DNA of 64,000 nt from Nereocystis luetkeana (lineage: Eukaryota > Sar > Phaeophyceae > Laminariales > Laminariaceae), in NCBI GenBank assembly GCA_031213475.1, contig JARUPZ010000002.1, positions 8,232,830-8,296,829 on the forward strand. Reading direction: 5' to 3'. The notes under the pieces were generated by a model that was given only the letters and a program-made list of their open reading frames with translations, had not been told where the DNA came from and did no database searches. Below are positions 46,531 to 58,599 of the stretch, in pieces. The translations under genes and the position numbers were made by a program. Each line of letters opens with the position of its first letter. The stretch's first letter is position 1.

Positions 46531-48050
46531 TAAGAATAGCCCACCAAGCAGGGACTTTTCATATTTTTGAGTTTTTACAGTGCAGATAGCAGAGTAAAGG
46601 AGGAGTCTTCTCTACAGACGATACAGTAAAATACTTGGTGTCATCGTACGTAGCCGAACCACCCCGTCCGTGTATTTGCCCCATAAGGACACTTCGAAGC
46701 GTGCTCCTGATATGAATATACCCTCACCAATGTTCGGAAAGATGATCGCCAAGACCCCTGTCGCGGCGAATCTCCCCGAGCAGCGTCGCAGGCTGAACTG
46801 GGGTCCGTTGCGTCCGGGCCGTTCACGGGGACTTTTTCCATGTCGCCTTGACCCATGACCTGCAAAGCACTTTTTACACACTTGCTTTCCTTTCTTCACG
46901 GACTTGTTCTGTTTCTACCGTTAGGCGGATATAATACAAAAGGGCACGCAGCAGCAGAGGGACATCGGATTTCACCGCTTTACGCACGTAAACTCCGTCC
47001 GGTCCAGGCAAATGTTGCACACACACGTCGGGCGCACGATCTGCTGTGCCAGGAAGATTATCTACTTTAGACTCCAGGTAGATAATGCACGTGCCGTTAT
47101 ATGGGACGTTGTGCAGGATCTGTACAGTACAGATCCAATCCAGGAAGCATGCCTTATATATGTCAATGTCATGCAGATTATACCGCTCCCACCCAGCAAC
47201 ATGAGGTACTACAATAGAGTACCTGGTAGATCATACCAGTACAGATTAGGAATATGCCTGCCCTCGGGAAGATGTAAAATTATCAAGTCAAGTGGGGATC
47301 GTTTTTTTTGTCTTTTTGTAGGTGGGGGGGTTGTGATCTGACATACAGCAACGCTATACCTACCTGTATGCTGCTGTATGTGATGGTTCTTACCTACCAG
47401 GCATTACCTGGTACCTGGTACCTGGTATGCTAGAGTAGTAGTACTGCATGCAGCAGTCTTCCAGTCCGACTCCTTGTGTTTTTTCCGACCGACAAACTAG
47501 TAGTGTACGTGGGTATACGTTGGCACAATGTACATGCACTATTTATTGTAATACTGCCGTCGCATACCTGGTACATGTATATCTGCAAAATATCGAAAGC
47601 CGGGCGTACATACATGTATGTGCGCTTCCTTGTGGCATGATTACCTGTGCCAGGTACTGTTGTACCTGGTACACGTTTTTTTTTTGTCTCCTACGGGCGC
47701 AGTCGATACGGGGCCTGCTGCAAGCTCGAAACCACGAACGGTTGCTCCGTCTGTCAGCTGAGGTACAGCCAGCTGCACAGACGCGGGTTATTATGTTGCG
47801 TACGTGGGCATGGACAACGCGAGCACAGCCTCGATTGCCGATACTTTCTTTCCAGGTATCAAAATAAATAAAACCAGGTACCAGTCGTATACTGTAGTAT
47901 TAATAGTACTGTACCGGGTGCGTGCGACCAGGCACTTTGTGCAGCAGTCGTGTACTCGCGACAACTCCGCAAGTGCCGCGTACTGTTTACGAACTTCGCG
48001 AATACGCGTACTTCACACTCTGGTACCAGAGGTACCCACAGGTACGTACC
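46531..48050. other. Non-coding stretch dense in TACCAGGTA motifs
   Basis: At least eight ACCTGGTA/TACCAGGT words lie between 47210 and 47880, including a triple at 47405-47427. Short exon-like frames at 47.70-47.86 kb exist on both strands and could not be resolved. Confidence 0.4.
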
Positions 48051-48055
48051 AGTAC

Positions 48056-48212
48056 GTAAATCTCAAACATCGACCAGTTCTGGCATCGTCCATCGCGAAG
48101 AGGGTCGAGATGCTGTCGGTGGGTCAACTGTATGTAAGGAGGGGCCGAAGGCGGTACATTTTCGTCCTCACCCCAACCGACAACGCCACATCAGACGGGA
48201 CATAGGTATCAT

Positions 48213-48244
<32 letters not shown>

Positions 48245-48550
48245 GCAGCAGTGTGTTCAACACGTTCCCTGCGATTGTCCTGTGCGGAAGATCGCGGTTC
48301 ATCAAGTAAGTAGCGATTTCTCTACAGGTTCTACAGAGTAGTGTAGAAAATCGCCACGAACTACCTGGTACCTGGTACATTATTGCGTACCTGACCTGGT
48401 ACGTCTGTTGTACATACGTGTACGCATATCATATGCGCCTGGGCACCAACACATTTTACAATAATGAATCAGTGCATCAGCTACATACACTCACCATCCA
48501 CGAGTGGAATCCCACCCCTCACGAGAGCACTGTTGCCACTATCCGTAGGG
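48056..48550 (-). CDS. Candidate exon cluster, possibly upstream exons of the large minus-strand gene
   Basis: Three minus-strand blocks look exonic. 48550-48495 starts after CTTCTGCCCCTGTACAG, ends GATG|GTGAGT and encodes PTDSGNSALVRGGIPLVD. A block ending at 48172 (GGG|GTGAGG) encodes ERVEHTAA, a CTG-encoded Leu run and YDTYVPSDVALSVG. 48127-48056 encodes LTHRQHLDPLRDGRCQNW and so on. The second and third join in phase 0. The first (phase 1 out) does not join the second directly, so an exon or boundary is missing. No family is recognised, and plus-strand alternatives are open in places. Confidence 0.35.
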
Positions 48551-48582
48551 CTGTACAGGGGCAGAAGAGCACGGCAGCCTGA

Positions 48583-50250
48583 TGACACGCCGTGAAGTGG
48601 TGTGTGTGGTGTGTGGTGTGTTTTCTACCGGATCACCGGACGTATCCATCCATCTGTCGTGGCGTAATTACGCCGCATTTTTAGTTCTTATCCAAAATCC
48701 GTTTTTTTTTAGGTTTTATTTCAAAAACTCGCTGCTGATGATTTTTGAGTTTTTTATTAAAAATATATCAACAATTTATTAATCAGTTAAAACATAATTT
48801 TAGAATAAAAAAAGGGTCAACTGCTTCGACATACCAGGTACCACAGTATTAATTAGCTTTAAGGATATACTGGTGGTATCTTTCGAAAGATCTTGGCAGG
48901 ATATTTCCATAGATAGAGAGAAACGCACCGTCCTTCGAGATCTATGATACCTGGTATATCTTTTCAATTAGATACCGTAGATACATACATCACATATATG
49001 TCTGAACCACAACTTTCTTGCTGAAAGTTGTATACCTGGTAAAATGTAGGTACCCCTCTGAAACACATATAACTTCTTGCTTGAAATTCCTCAAATAAAT
49101 ATAGAAGCACAACAGTTTTCGAATTTACACAAACAGGAAGACGATAGTATAATAGTCCATTGTCGTCTATCTCATGTGACTTTATTATGCATACAGTTGT
49201 ATTAATAGTACGAACAATATGTTTTAACATATCACATCATCACAGTGATGATAGCAACAACAGCAGCAGCAGCTCATTTCCTCGAAAAACTCTACCCGAC
49301 ATAATTTCGGAAGTACCGATGTGCCTGATTTAGGTGCCACATTGAGCCATATCAAATACAATCCGAGCATCACAGCAAGCAGCAGCAACGACTACTACAA
49401 CTGTAAAAAATATTCGCAGTTAGAACCATCCCATACAAAAAGTCAATACGTAGGTTAATCAATACCTGGTACCTGGTATTTATTTGTAAAATGAAAAGAT
49501 TTCAACATGTTGTAAAGTCATGTTACCCTCCCTTATCTGGGTTATATAGTATCAGTGCGCAGAATGATTATGTATATTGTCCTGTTGACCCGGGCAGAAT
49601 CCAGGGGAGTCACTGGCCTATATCCTTGACAACAAGGGAATACATATACAGAATACGCGCGAACGGCTTATCATGAAATAAATTTGGAAATTCAGTAAAA
49701 ACGGGATCTAGACGAGACATATTACGCAGCTTGCAAAGTTGAGTATCAACTATGTAATCAGTCGAACTCACGGCTGACGTATTTCATCAGTTTATAAAAA
49801 AAAAAAAAATGCCTTTCGACAATGTGCAGGGCGTTATTCAAAATGAAAAAGCTGACATAATTCGTCGAATACCACCAACTTCATCCAACCAATTCTCCTT
49901 CCCTGCGTGTATTACTCATCAATTGAATACGCGCTATTAAATACCACCATTTACTACCGAGATATTTTACCTATACTTATACTGTGTATCTACACGCCAT
50001 GCGTCCTACTGCTCCGCAGCTATACATTCCATAGAGAGAGACGCATCGCTCCTCCCATATCTTAGGAAGTATATCTTGTCCCGGAATATTTCGGGAGAGA
50101 GACGCATGCATCGCTCCACCTTTGGACTGCCAGAGCTCATACACTGCAGCTGTGCTGCTCGGCGTTTACACTCTCCCCGGTGCGGTGTGGAGATTATTCA
50201 TATTAATATTATAATAATAGCAGCTTCGAAAATTGTCCGAGGGGGCGTAC
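48583..50250. other. AT-rich non-coding stretch
   Basis: Noticeably more A/T than its surroundings, with no exon-like frames on either strand. TACCTGGTA words occur near 48833, 48948, 49031 and 49463. Confidence 0.5.

Positions 50251-50346
<96 letters not shown>
50251..50346. repeat. (TTA)n microsatellite, about 32 units
   Basis: Uninterrupted TTA repeats. Poly-Leu, poly-Tyr and poly-Ile frames across it are artefacts. Confidence 0.95.
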
Positions 50347-50879
50347 CAATATTTCTCTTGCCATCCGACAATGTGCAGCATGATCTTCAACATTGATCAC
50401 TCATATCTTTCCCGAAAGAAGAAAACCTCGGAAACAAAAGGAAATATATGATTATGCTTGCCTTCCGACAACATAGCGTAGATGCCATTCCAATATAAAC
50501 CGGATATCCTTCCGTATTCGTCCCATATCCTGGACCTCAATCGGCCTTCCGGTGCAATATCATACCTTAGCCCCCCCTGTTGAACCGTGCAGTATGTAGA
50601 ATATGCAGGAAAAATGGAAGATTCGGGAACGCACCAGCTCCCAGAACTAGAACATGAATCGAAGAAGATGTGCTTCGTCAAACCCCACTCCAACACCTCC
50701 AAACGGCCAGGCTACGAGAAGCCTCCTGGAGGAACGTCACAAAGGGGAAAGCAAACACAAATCCCCGAGCAAGGGACTCCCAAAACGTCTATACCGGTAT
50801 CACGGAAGCTACCGCTGCATCCATCAACGGCGAGGGGGCTAACGACGCACAGCATTTTGAGGAAGCCAAGGCAATGCGC

Positions 50880-51060
50880 TGCCGCCATGGGCCATCATGG
50901 CACTGCCTGCCGTGACACACCGCCACCGCATTACTACGATGGCACTGGCACTGCCGCCTGCCGTGGTGTTGCCATAAAGGTGTCATGAAGGCACATAACA
51001 GGGTCTTGGCAATGCCGTGGTAGTTGCCGGGGCACGCTCCTTGGCAATGCCATATACGGC
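50880..51060. repeat. Short CCGTGG/GGCACTGCC-rich repeat patch
   Basis: Repeated TGCCGTGG, GGCACTGCC and TTGGCAATGCC words resemble the arms of the foldback element at 22264-23236, but there are no terminal repeats. It directly precedes the G run of the next family R copy. Confidence 0.5.
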
Positions 51061-51070
51061 ACATGCGAGG

Positions 51071-51613
51071 GGCGGGGGGCGGGGGGGGGGGGGGGGGGGG
51101 GGGGGTACTCGATAGGAGAGATGTACTCGATTTCATGCACGGCCGTAGTCGTATGGCCATAGACCCTCGCATCCCTACAATGCCGGGACGGAGCGTGCCG
51201 GGTTTTCACCGACCAGGCAGACATTGTTTGCACCAAAAGCGCCGTGAGGTGTAGGACGAGCCGCATGAAGGGTGAGGTGCATCCTACTGAGAAACGCTTG
51301 TGAGGCGGGCTTGCACATGGAAGACAGCTTTAACGAGGTAGTTTAATTTCCGGTGTAGCCACTTTCAGAGACAGCAATGGGAGTACTACGAAACTACCTC
51401 TTGGGTGCCTTACCATGAACACTACGTGATACGATCAATCCCCTTGTGCGGAGTAAAGGTTTTTTACCTCCCACAAATGATCTAACTCGACCGCCAGCCG
51501 TGGTGACCGCCAAAAATACAAAATTACAAAAAAGGTACCCCGGTTGTCTAGCTCACGTAGTGAGCGGCAAGTTTTACAGTGTCGTTGCCAACCGATGCCA
51601 ACCCAACCTATGT
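51071..51613 (-). repeat. Poly-C-tailed element family R, near full-length reverse copy
   Basis: G run at 51071-51105, GTACTCGATTTCATGCACGG, through to GCCAACCCAACCTATGTAG, the complement of the 5' end. The sequence just after the tail (GTACTCGATAGGAGAGAT) is a partial repeat of the 3' end. Confidence 0.8.
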
Positions 51614-51636
51614 AGGGGGGGGGGGCAGGGGGAGGG

Positions 51637-52882
51637 GTGTTAGTTACAGACTATAGCAAGACGATGACCTCGTCGGTGGTACAGTATGAAATCGACCCCA
51701 GCCGGCAAGCTCCTGAATTTCCGGACTGGAGGTACTCTGGTGCGGGGAGCCATTCGCTCAACAATCGTCGGGCAGGGCCCAACAGCCGGGCGGAATTAAT
51801 GTATTTTACAGTGTATTAGTTATGGAGTGGCACGTTGGCCTGCGTAGGATCCGGCTGTTGCTCTCGTTCCCAGTCGGCGTGCGAATATATTTCGCGCGGC
51901 GGAATCACCAAATTTTATTTCGGCGGTAGCGGGAGGGAACCCCAGGTCGGTCTTATTTCGGCTGCGGAGGCATCGCCAGGGGGGGGGGGGTCGGGAATAC
52001 CAAAAACAGGGGTCCCACGTGGCTCGGCGCTAGCCCGGTTGGCGGGAGAATGGGAACCGTCGGGACTGACAGGCGTTGGAGCGCAAGGTGGGCCCGCAGC
52101 GGTGGTTGAAGACGGCCATGGGGGCGGAACTACGCAGCGAAGTGCTTATAGTGAGTTGAAAAGGCGGGACGAGGGGGGGCGCCGGATTTGACCCCATCCG
52201 TATATGGCTGCAGGCTGCGGGGTGCCTATCGCGGCCGAGTAACAATGAAGTCCAAAGGCGGCGGCAGTGTATCGGTAGCCAGAGGTGGCGGCGGAGGGCC
52301 GGAGGGCGAGCGGACAAAGGGGCGGACGCGGTCGGACCAGCGATCACGGCGGGGTCGGCGACCTGCATTGCAGTAGTGCTCTTTTTTTTTGTGACGGAGC
52401 AAGCTGAGCGATATTTTTATCGTTCGGAGCCCGTGTGGCCCCACCAGAGAGCACGGCAGAAATCTGAACGAAGCGAAGGCGGTGTTTGTTGGCTTGGTGG
52501 AAGGGAGACTGACCGCGCGGCCGAGACGGTAGCCGACATTGACGACAGCGAAAATACTACATATACCGCGACGGAATATCTCTGTCCTGTGGTGGGCAGA
52601 AAGGGGATGACAATCCTCATTAAAGGTCTTCTCCTTCTTCGCCAAAATCGCGAACATATTCGGAAGAGACGCGAAAGGCAAGGCAGGCCACCTCAAAACT
52701 GTGCTATTGAGCCCGGTGCAACAGCCCCTCCAAAATCGATGCCGGTGAACCGGCGGATATCAAGTTCGCAGACCGCAGGCACGGACGAGGTAGTACATAT
52801 AGCCCTATGCAATAGCTGGGGGGAGCCAGCTAGACCTACTGCGGTTGTTGTCGGTGGCATGTTTGTCGCAGACGGAACATAA
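51637..52882 (+). other. GC-rich block with three open frames of unknown nature
   Basis: Plus-strand frames at 51637-51819, 51835-52191 and 52376-52882 (168 codons) are separated by stops; a minus-strand frame of 156 codons also spans 52226-52696. Composition differs from the AT-rich DNA to the left. No domain, splice pattern or transposon motif was recognised. It could be a decayed transposon interior. Confidence 0.25.
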
Positions 52883-53989
52883 AAATTGGCGCTACCGCTA
52901 GCGCCGCCCTCTTGGTGCCCGACCATGTAGCCGAGCGCGGTGAGATACTTGAGCCACCCGTCAAAAATAAGAGGAACGTGGAAAGGGTTGGTTCTCGCTC
53001 GTTCAGCATACAGCTACGTATCAGCACGAGTGTTCGAGTTTTTTTTTTGGTGCAGCCCTACAATATCATTTAGCGGTGCAGAAGGCAGAAAGTCGCTTCA
53101 TTGATCAAGATTAAATAATACAAAAATAAAGTTAGTGTGATGTGGCGGCGCGCCCATCGCATTGCGTTTGCTTACGCAAGCCACCGCGCTAGAAATACAT
53201 GCATACGGACTACTAGCACGGTCACACCGTGCGGGCCGGGCACGACCGGTCACAACCAGTGTGTTTCTTCCAGCGCGCCCACGAATTGGGACGGGGGGGG
53301 TCGTGTCAAGTCATGAAGGACACCGGAAGTGCTAGGTATGAATTACTTCCTTCTCTTTGAGGTGCACGATGCGTTTCAGCCATGGTGCGTATCTGAACGT
53401 TTTCTACGTTATTTGATTCGGCTACATTTTTTCCCTGAGGTATTGCTCCGCCCCAACTTTTGGAGCCTACTATTCTGTGACCACGGACTGAATGTTTTAG
53501 ACATGAGATAATGTGAGAACAACAACAACAGCGTAGCACACTTACTGCTATAACTTCGGCCGCCTTCCGATAATGTGCTGGGCATAGTTCAGTCCAATAT
53601 GTATAACCAATGTACTCGTGTCTCCTTTCGGATTATCGTGGGAAGAAGGGAGAGGGCTGTCTTGGGAAGTACAGCGAAGGCCAACATCTTGCCCCCCCGA
53701 GGGCATGCACGTACTACAGTTCAACCGACAATCGTTTTTTGTTTTCCAATTTTCCTCAAGCTTTGTTACTAGGAAACAATATATTTGTTACGAACGTGTG
53801 TACTTGAGCATACCACTCTGAACGGAAATATAAGAACAGCTTTATATTCGTAATCATGCCCAAGCGGTCTTTATATTTCCGCCCAAAATGGCACATGGTG
53901 GCGCGTCGGCCGGACACCACGAAGCCGTCCGGTTCGACCCCTTCCCTCCTATTACTTTCCTGGTGTGTAAATATTTTGTCTTGCTCATT

Positions 53990-54095
53990 TGTATACGGAC
54001 TGTGCTTCCTGCATGAGGCCATAAAAAAGCCGTACTACGCGCGATCGAGGCTCCACACACAGTTTGCGAAGATGAGCTTCGACCAAATCCTTGAT
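53990..54095 (-). CDS. Candidate exon, minus strand
   Basis: After GCTAGCTGTGAG the minus strand encodes IKDLVEAHLRKLCVEPRS and continues RVVRLFYGLMQEAQS, an amphipathic helical segment unlike its surroundings. It ends either at a weak TCC|GTATAC donor or at a TGA three codons later. Next to it (54104-54193) is a (TTG)n microsatellite. It may belong to the large minus-strand gene or be a separate terminal exon. Confidence 0.35.
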
Positions 54096-54762
54096 CTCAC
54101 AGCTAGCTGTTGTTGTTGTTGATGTTGTCGTTGTTGTTGTTGTTGTTGTTGTTGCTGTTGTTGTTGTTGTTGTTGTTGTTGTTTTTTTGTAATTTAATGA
54201 ATACACCATGCCCCCTTGGCCTTGGGTGATTTTTTTGGTCGAGAATATACACGAAGGTGCAAACAAGTACCTGGTACACACCTACCTGTACATACCGATT
54301 TCTTCTGCGTGAATATTCAGTCTCTCTCTATCTCCCTCTCATGTGCTGTATCCCTATGGTGCCCCTCGGAGATATATTTCATCGAGAGTACGAGTACGAG
54401 AAAGGAGAAACGGTTACTAACGGCACTATTAGCCCGTCCGTGCCGAGTATGTGCGTGAATATGCAGTCCTTCTCTAATCCTCTCTTTCGTTCTCTCTTGT
54501 CTCCCTCTTGCTTCTCGGTGTTTTTTGTTTCGAGACGGAGAGTACGGAGGAAAAAAAAATGGCGTTAGAATCGATTTGGCGCCAGAATCGATTTGGCGTG
54601 TGACTCTCCATTCGCTCTCTCTCTCCAGTATAGACTCCTCGGAAGTTTTTTTAGAAGCACGAAGGAACAAAACGGACACACACTTAAACCTATTCTGGGT
54701 GTGGATCTCCTTTCTCTCTCTCTCTCTCTCTCTCTCCATGTCGTCCAGCTCCGATACCTCCG

Positions 54763-55027
54763 AGGGGGAGTAGGGGGGATACTCGACATCATGCATGGCC
54801 GTAGTATTACGGGGGACCATATTAAATAGGACCTACGGTACACACAAAAACCTATCTATTTCGCCATTTTCACTAACAATATTTGGTCCTGTTTAATATA
54901 GTTCCCCCGTAATAGTCGATACCCCTACGACGCCGGGACGGAGCACCGTCGGCTTTTCACCGACCAGGCTCGCACAAGGCGCGAAGCGCCGTGAGGTGTT
55001 CGACGAGTCGCATGGGGGAGGGTGGGC
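54763..55027 (-). repeat. Family R 3' end, split by a MITE
   Basis: GGGGGATACTCGACATCATG and GCATGGCCGTAGTA precede the MITE at 54806-54912. After it the element resumes with CCCTACGACGCCGGGACGG, TTTTCACCGACCAGG and GGCGCGAAGCGCCGTGAGG. Confidence 0.7.
54806..54912. mobile_element. MITE family A, nested in a family R copy
   Basis: TTACGGGGGACCATATTAAA...TATAGTTCCCCCGTAA, flanked by TA on both sides, consistent with a TA target duplication. Confidence 0.85.
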
Positions 55028-55077
55028 CGCATCTCCATCCTCTGAAAAGGAATACGCCCCATGACTAGTTGTTGTCA

Positions 55078-55140
55078 GGCTGTGGTAGCGCTTGGGATCC
55101 CAACCGTTCGGGGGTTTGAACCCTGAGGCCAGCCCGAAAC
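55078..55140 (+). other. tRNA-like sequence, probably SINE-derived
   Basis: GTGGTAGCGCTTGGGATCCC looks like a D-arm/A-box region. GGGGGTTTGAACCCTG is B-box-like and can form a T arm. GGCTG...CAGCC could pair as an acceptor stem. The anticodon arm does not form (TTGGGATCCCAA leaves too small a loop), so a working tRNA is unlikely. Confidence 0.3.
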
Positions 55141-56510
55141 CGGTCTTCTTCTCCCTTTCGCCCTTGAGAGCGCGAGAGTGTGAGTTACGAGTTGTGGGTC
55201 TTCGACTATTGTTTTTTTTTTTAAATGAAAACCTACGAAAGAAGTGAGTTTTGAATCAATCGAGCTGAATGCGTAAACCTTATGCGCGATACAAACCAAA
55301 GGCATGCTTACACCGGGCGCGGGGGGGGGGGGGAGGGTGTCACCTATTATATCTGTGATCACACGGTGTGTTCACAAAGTCACCGAGAGAAAAAGAAGGC
55401 CTTTGCTAACTCGGATCTGGGAAGTATATTTGATTACCACAACCAAACGGATGGGGCTAGACTAGACCATGCCCGTACGCCCATAGGTATATAGGTTTTC
55501 CCTTTTTCTGTTTCCTTTGGTTTGTTTTCTTACTTCTGGTACTAATGCTTCTGAGTGATCAACGTTCAATATCATATTGTGCTACACAGTGTCGGATGGC
55601 AAGCGCAATAGGAACGAATAGTTATTGAAAAAAAGCCGGGGCAAATCGTTGCTGAATCAAGCAACATCTAATACCTGCGGAGGTTTTACCCAAGTGCTTT
55701 CATGTCCCCCCCCCCCCCCCCTTTTTTTTCCTCAGGTAGACTCGCTTCAAAACAAAATGCGCAAACATAGGGGTCGTAGTTTTCTCGCTCCATAATGAGA
55801 GCATGTGCGAAGTTGTTGAACATACATCCCACCCATCACACGCGGATATTATATTTATTACTATAGAACACGACAGCGATATACGTTGCCGTGCTTTCTC
55901 CTAGGCGCTACCTTAGTACGTGTACGCCAGGTTTTTCGGGGACTTTCACTGCCGAAACGAGGAACTTTATGCCGAAAACTGGCGTAACTCTCCCCGGTAT
56001 ATACCGCTTTTTGGCGTTTCTACGAAACGGAGTTTTTTGGAATCATGGTCCACAGAGACAACCCTACGTAAAAACCTAGAGAATATATCGTCGTGTTTGC
56101 CACCCGCCTGTGAATGTTCAGCATAGCATGAGCTTCAATGTTGACCACTGATAAATATCAGTACCAGAATGAAGAAGAAGAAGAAGAAGAAGAAGAAGGA
56201 TAGACAAAAAAACGATATACACCGTGTTTTACATTTCGTGGCACTCTTTTTCACCTACTGGAAACCCTAGCGATATTCTCCCCGCCCCGCCCGCCCTGCT
56301 GCAACAAAGCGCCTGCGCCGATTCCATCGACTTTTCGTGTTTGTGATTCACACTCACCCTAGCACATTGTCATAGAGCAAACGAAGTGTCGATAAAATAT
56401 CGGCACGCCCACCACTTCAGTGTACCTGTATACTGTAAACATCGTCGGGCAGCGCGTGCGATAACTCTGCCCGTAGACATCGCTTCGGGAGAGCGCACAC
56501 ACGAACACAC
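55141..56510. other. Stretch with nothing recognised beyond microsatellites
   Basis: A C run at about 55706-55721 and (GAA)n at 56169-56198. No supported exon. Confidence 0.4.
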
Positions 56511-56576
56511 CTCTCCAGAGTAAAATGTTCTGACTAAACCCCAGGATTCGCCCCTCGGCACAACCGCAGGTGTCAA
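56511..56576 (-). CDS. Candidate 66-bp exon, minus strand
   Basis: Begins after AGCGTCTTCGCAG, ends GGAGAG|GTGTGT, phase 0 to 0, and encodes LTPAVVPRGESWGLVRTFYS plus GE. The same frame stays open further, so the donor is uncertain. Compatible in phase with the neighbouring candidate exons of the large minus-strand gene. Confidence 0.3.
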
Positions 56577-56848
56577 CTGCGAAGACGCTAAAACAAACAA
56601 CGCATGCCCATCCGCCCTGGCAGCAATCTAGATATTATTTCGTATCAGCAAAATATTGCGGAACGCGAAGGAAGCTACGGGGTTCACCGCCAGCCGGTGC
56701 TCGGACAATACATGTCGGCAGCTACGCATCTTACGTACGATGAGAGCATGGTGAACCTTTCGATTCCCCCCCTCAAAAAGTACTAACATTTTCAGCACGC
56801 ACCGCTTGCTGCACTTACCCCCCCCCCCCCCCCCCCCCCCCGCTCCGT

Positions 56849-57429
56849 CTCGAAAGGGGTGCGTGGTCAATGGTCACATGACTAAGGCGAGCAACAAATG
56901 AGTGCGCCCCCCCCCCTAAGTACCTGGTATGTATATAGGTTGGGTTGGCGTCGGTTGGAGACGACGCTGTAAAGCACGCCTCTCACTGCGTGAGCTAGAC
57001 AGCCAGGGTTCCGTTTTTTTTTGTTTTGGCGGCTACCACGGCTGGCAGTCAAGTCGTGCGGGGAGAACCTTTACTCCGCACAAGGGGGATGATCGTGTCA
57101 CGTGGTGTGTATACGCTAAGGCACCCACGAAGCAGTTACATAGTAAACCCATGGCCGTCTCCGGAAACTGGCCACACCAGATATTAAATCAATTCATTGG
57201 TGCTGTCATCCATACGCAAGAAAATCCGCCTCAAAAGCGGCTCTTAGTAGGATGCAGCTCACCCTTCATGTGACTCGCCCAGCACCTCACGGCGCCTCGC
57301 GCTTGGTGCAAACAATGTCTGCCTGATCGGTGAACACCCGACGTGCTCCGCCCCGGGATTGTAGGGATGTGAGGGTCTATGGTCATACGATACGGCCATG
57401 CATGATACTGAGTACCCCCCCCCCCCCCC
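56849..57429 (+). repeat. Family P fragment followed by a near full-length family R copy
   Basis: 56849-56916 is the family P 3' end with its C tail (TGAGTGCGCCCCCCC). 56937-57429 is family R from GGTTGGGTTGGCGTCGGTTG to GATACTGAGTAC and a long C run. Another family P copy starts 50 bp later. Confidence 0.8.
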
Positions 57430-57479
57430 GTCCGCCTACAGTAGTCATACCACCTCTTGCCCCCCGCACATGGAAAAAA

Positions 57480-57620
57480 AAACTAGTGAGGGCCCAAATG
57501 TTGGAGGTGTCTCTATTCTGAGGAGCATACAGAAAAGGCGTTCCATCTCGAAAGCGATGCGGGTCAATGGTAAAATGACTAAGGCAAGCAACAAATACGG
57601 ACGTCCCCCCCCCCGGCCCC
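57480..57620 (+). repeat. Poly-C-tailed element family P
   Basis: AACTAGTGAGGGCCCAAATG, TTGGAGGTGTCTC, ATCTCGAAAGCGATGCGGGT, AGCAACAAATACGGACG, then a C run. Confidence 0.65.
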
Positions 57621-57797
57621 CCTCCGCTTTCAAGCTCCCTTTCCGTGCCCCCCCGCCGGATTCGAAATCTATCGTCGACAACGCCTTCCCCTAAAACTTG
57701 CTGCGCTGGGAGAGGGGTGAACTGGAGCCGCGGGGCGTATCGCTGCTCCGTTACTCTTGTCCTCCTCCCTTCGGCCTTCAAGAGTAATAGGTGGTAC

Positions 57798-58319
57798 CTC
57801 ATAGTCTCCCTCCATTATCGTCACGCCGTTAACGTTAGCGTTAGCATTAGCGTTGGTGTCAGTGCTAGTGTCGAGGTCAGTGTCAGCGCCGTGGGTGATG
57901 CCACTGCTAAACCCCTGCTCTCCACCAACACTAGGGCCGCCACCACCACCGCCACCGCCACCGCTACCCCCACCCGGCGAGGAAATTCTGCCCGATCTTT
58001 TGCTGTTTTTCGCGCTGACAATGCCGTCCAACTCGGCACGAATCGATTTCGGGATGGTGATACTCGTTGCCGAGTTCTGCGGGAAATTCTTGGAAAGCGT
58101 TGCAATAGCGAGGGTGGTGGTGGTCGCCGCGTGGGCCGAGCGATGGTTCCCTGCGGATGCCTTGCGGTGGTGGTTGTGGGGGGGGTGGGGGTGGTGGTGG
58201 TGGTTTCGGGCGGTGTTGGCGCCTCTGGCCTGGCGGCGCGACCTTCGTCTTGCGAGGATCGCCTCCGCTCTTTCGTCAACGTCTTCGTGCTGGTGTAGTT
58301 GGAGCTGGAATGCCACCTT
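57798..58319 (-). CDS. Candidate 174-codon exon, minus strand, low complexity
   Basis: Open from a GCGACAAAG acceptor to a TATGAG|GTACCA donor, phase 0 to 0. Encodes KVAFQLQLHQHEDVDERAEA, an Arg-rich stretch, His/Pro- and Thr-rich runs, a more ordinary segment SITIPKSIRAELDGIVSAKN, a poly-Gly run, an Asn-Ala repeat from GCTAAC units and MEGDYE. Other frames are partly open because of GC bias. It could be an upstream exon of the large minus-strand gene. Next to it (58318-58410) is a GTA microsatellite. Confidence 0.4.
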
Positions 58320-58370
58320 CTTTGTCGCAGGCAGTAGTATTAGTAGGGGTAGTAGTGGTAGTGATAGTAG

Positions 58371-58405
<35 letters not shown>

Positions 58406-58599
58406 TTAATAACAGTAGTGGTAGCCGTAGCGGTACACAGCGCGGCACGTTCATGTACCCCGCATCCGTAAGCCAGGGCCAAAGGAGAAGGAGAGTAGAA
58501 AAAACACGCCACGGTCGACCGCAGAAGAAGGGGGAAAGAAGCAGGGGAGACGACGGACGGGGGCGGGGGGGGGGGGGGGCTCAGACGGCGGAAAGTCAC

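Noticed and set aside
55078..55140. Functional tRNA gene
   Set aside because: T-arm and partial acceptor pairing exist, but the anticodon arm cannot form a 7-nt loop.
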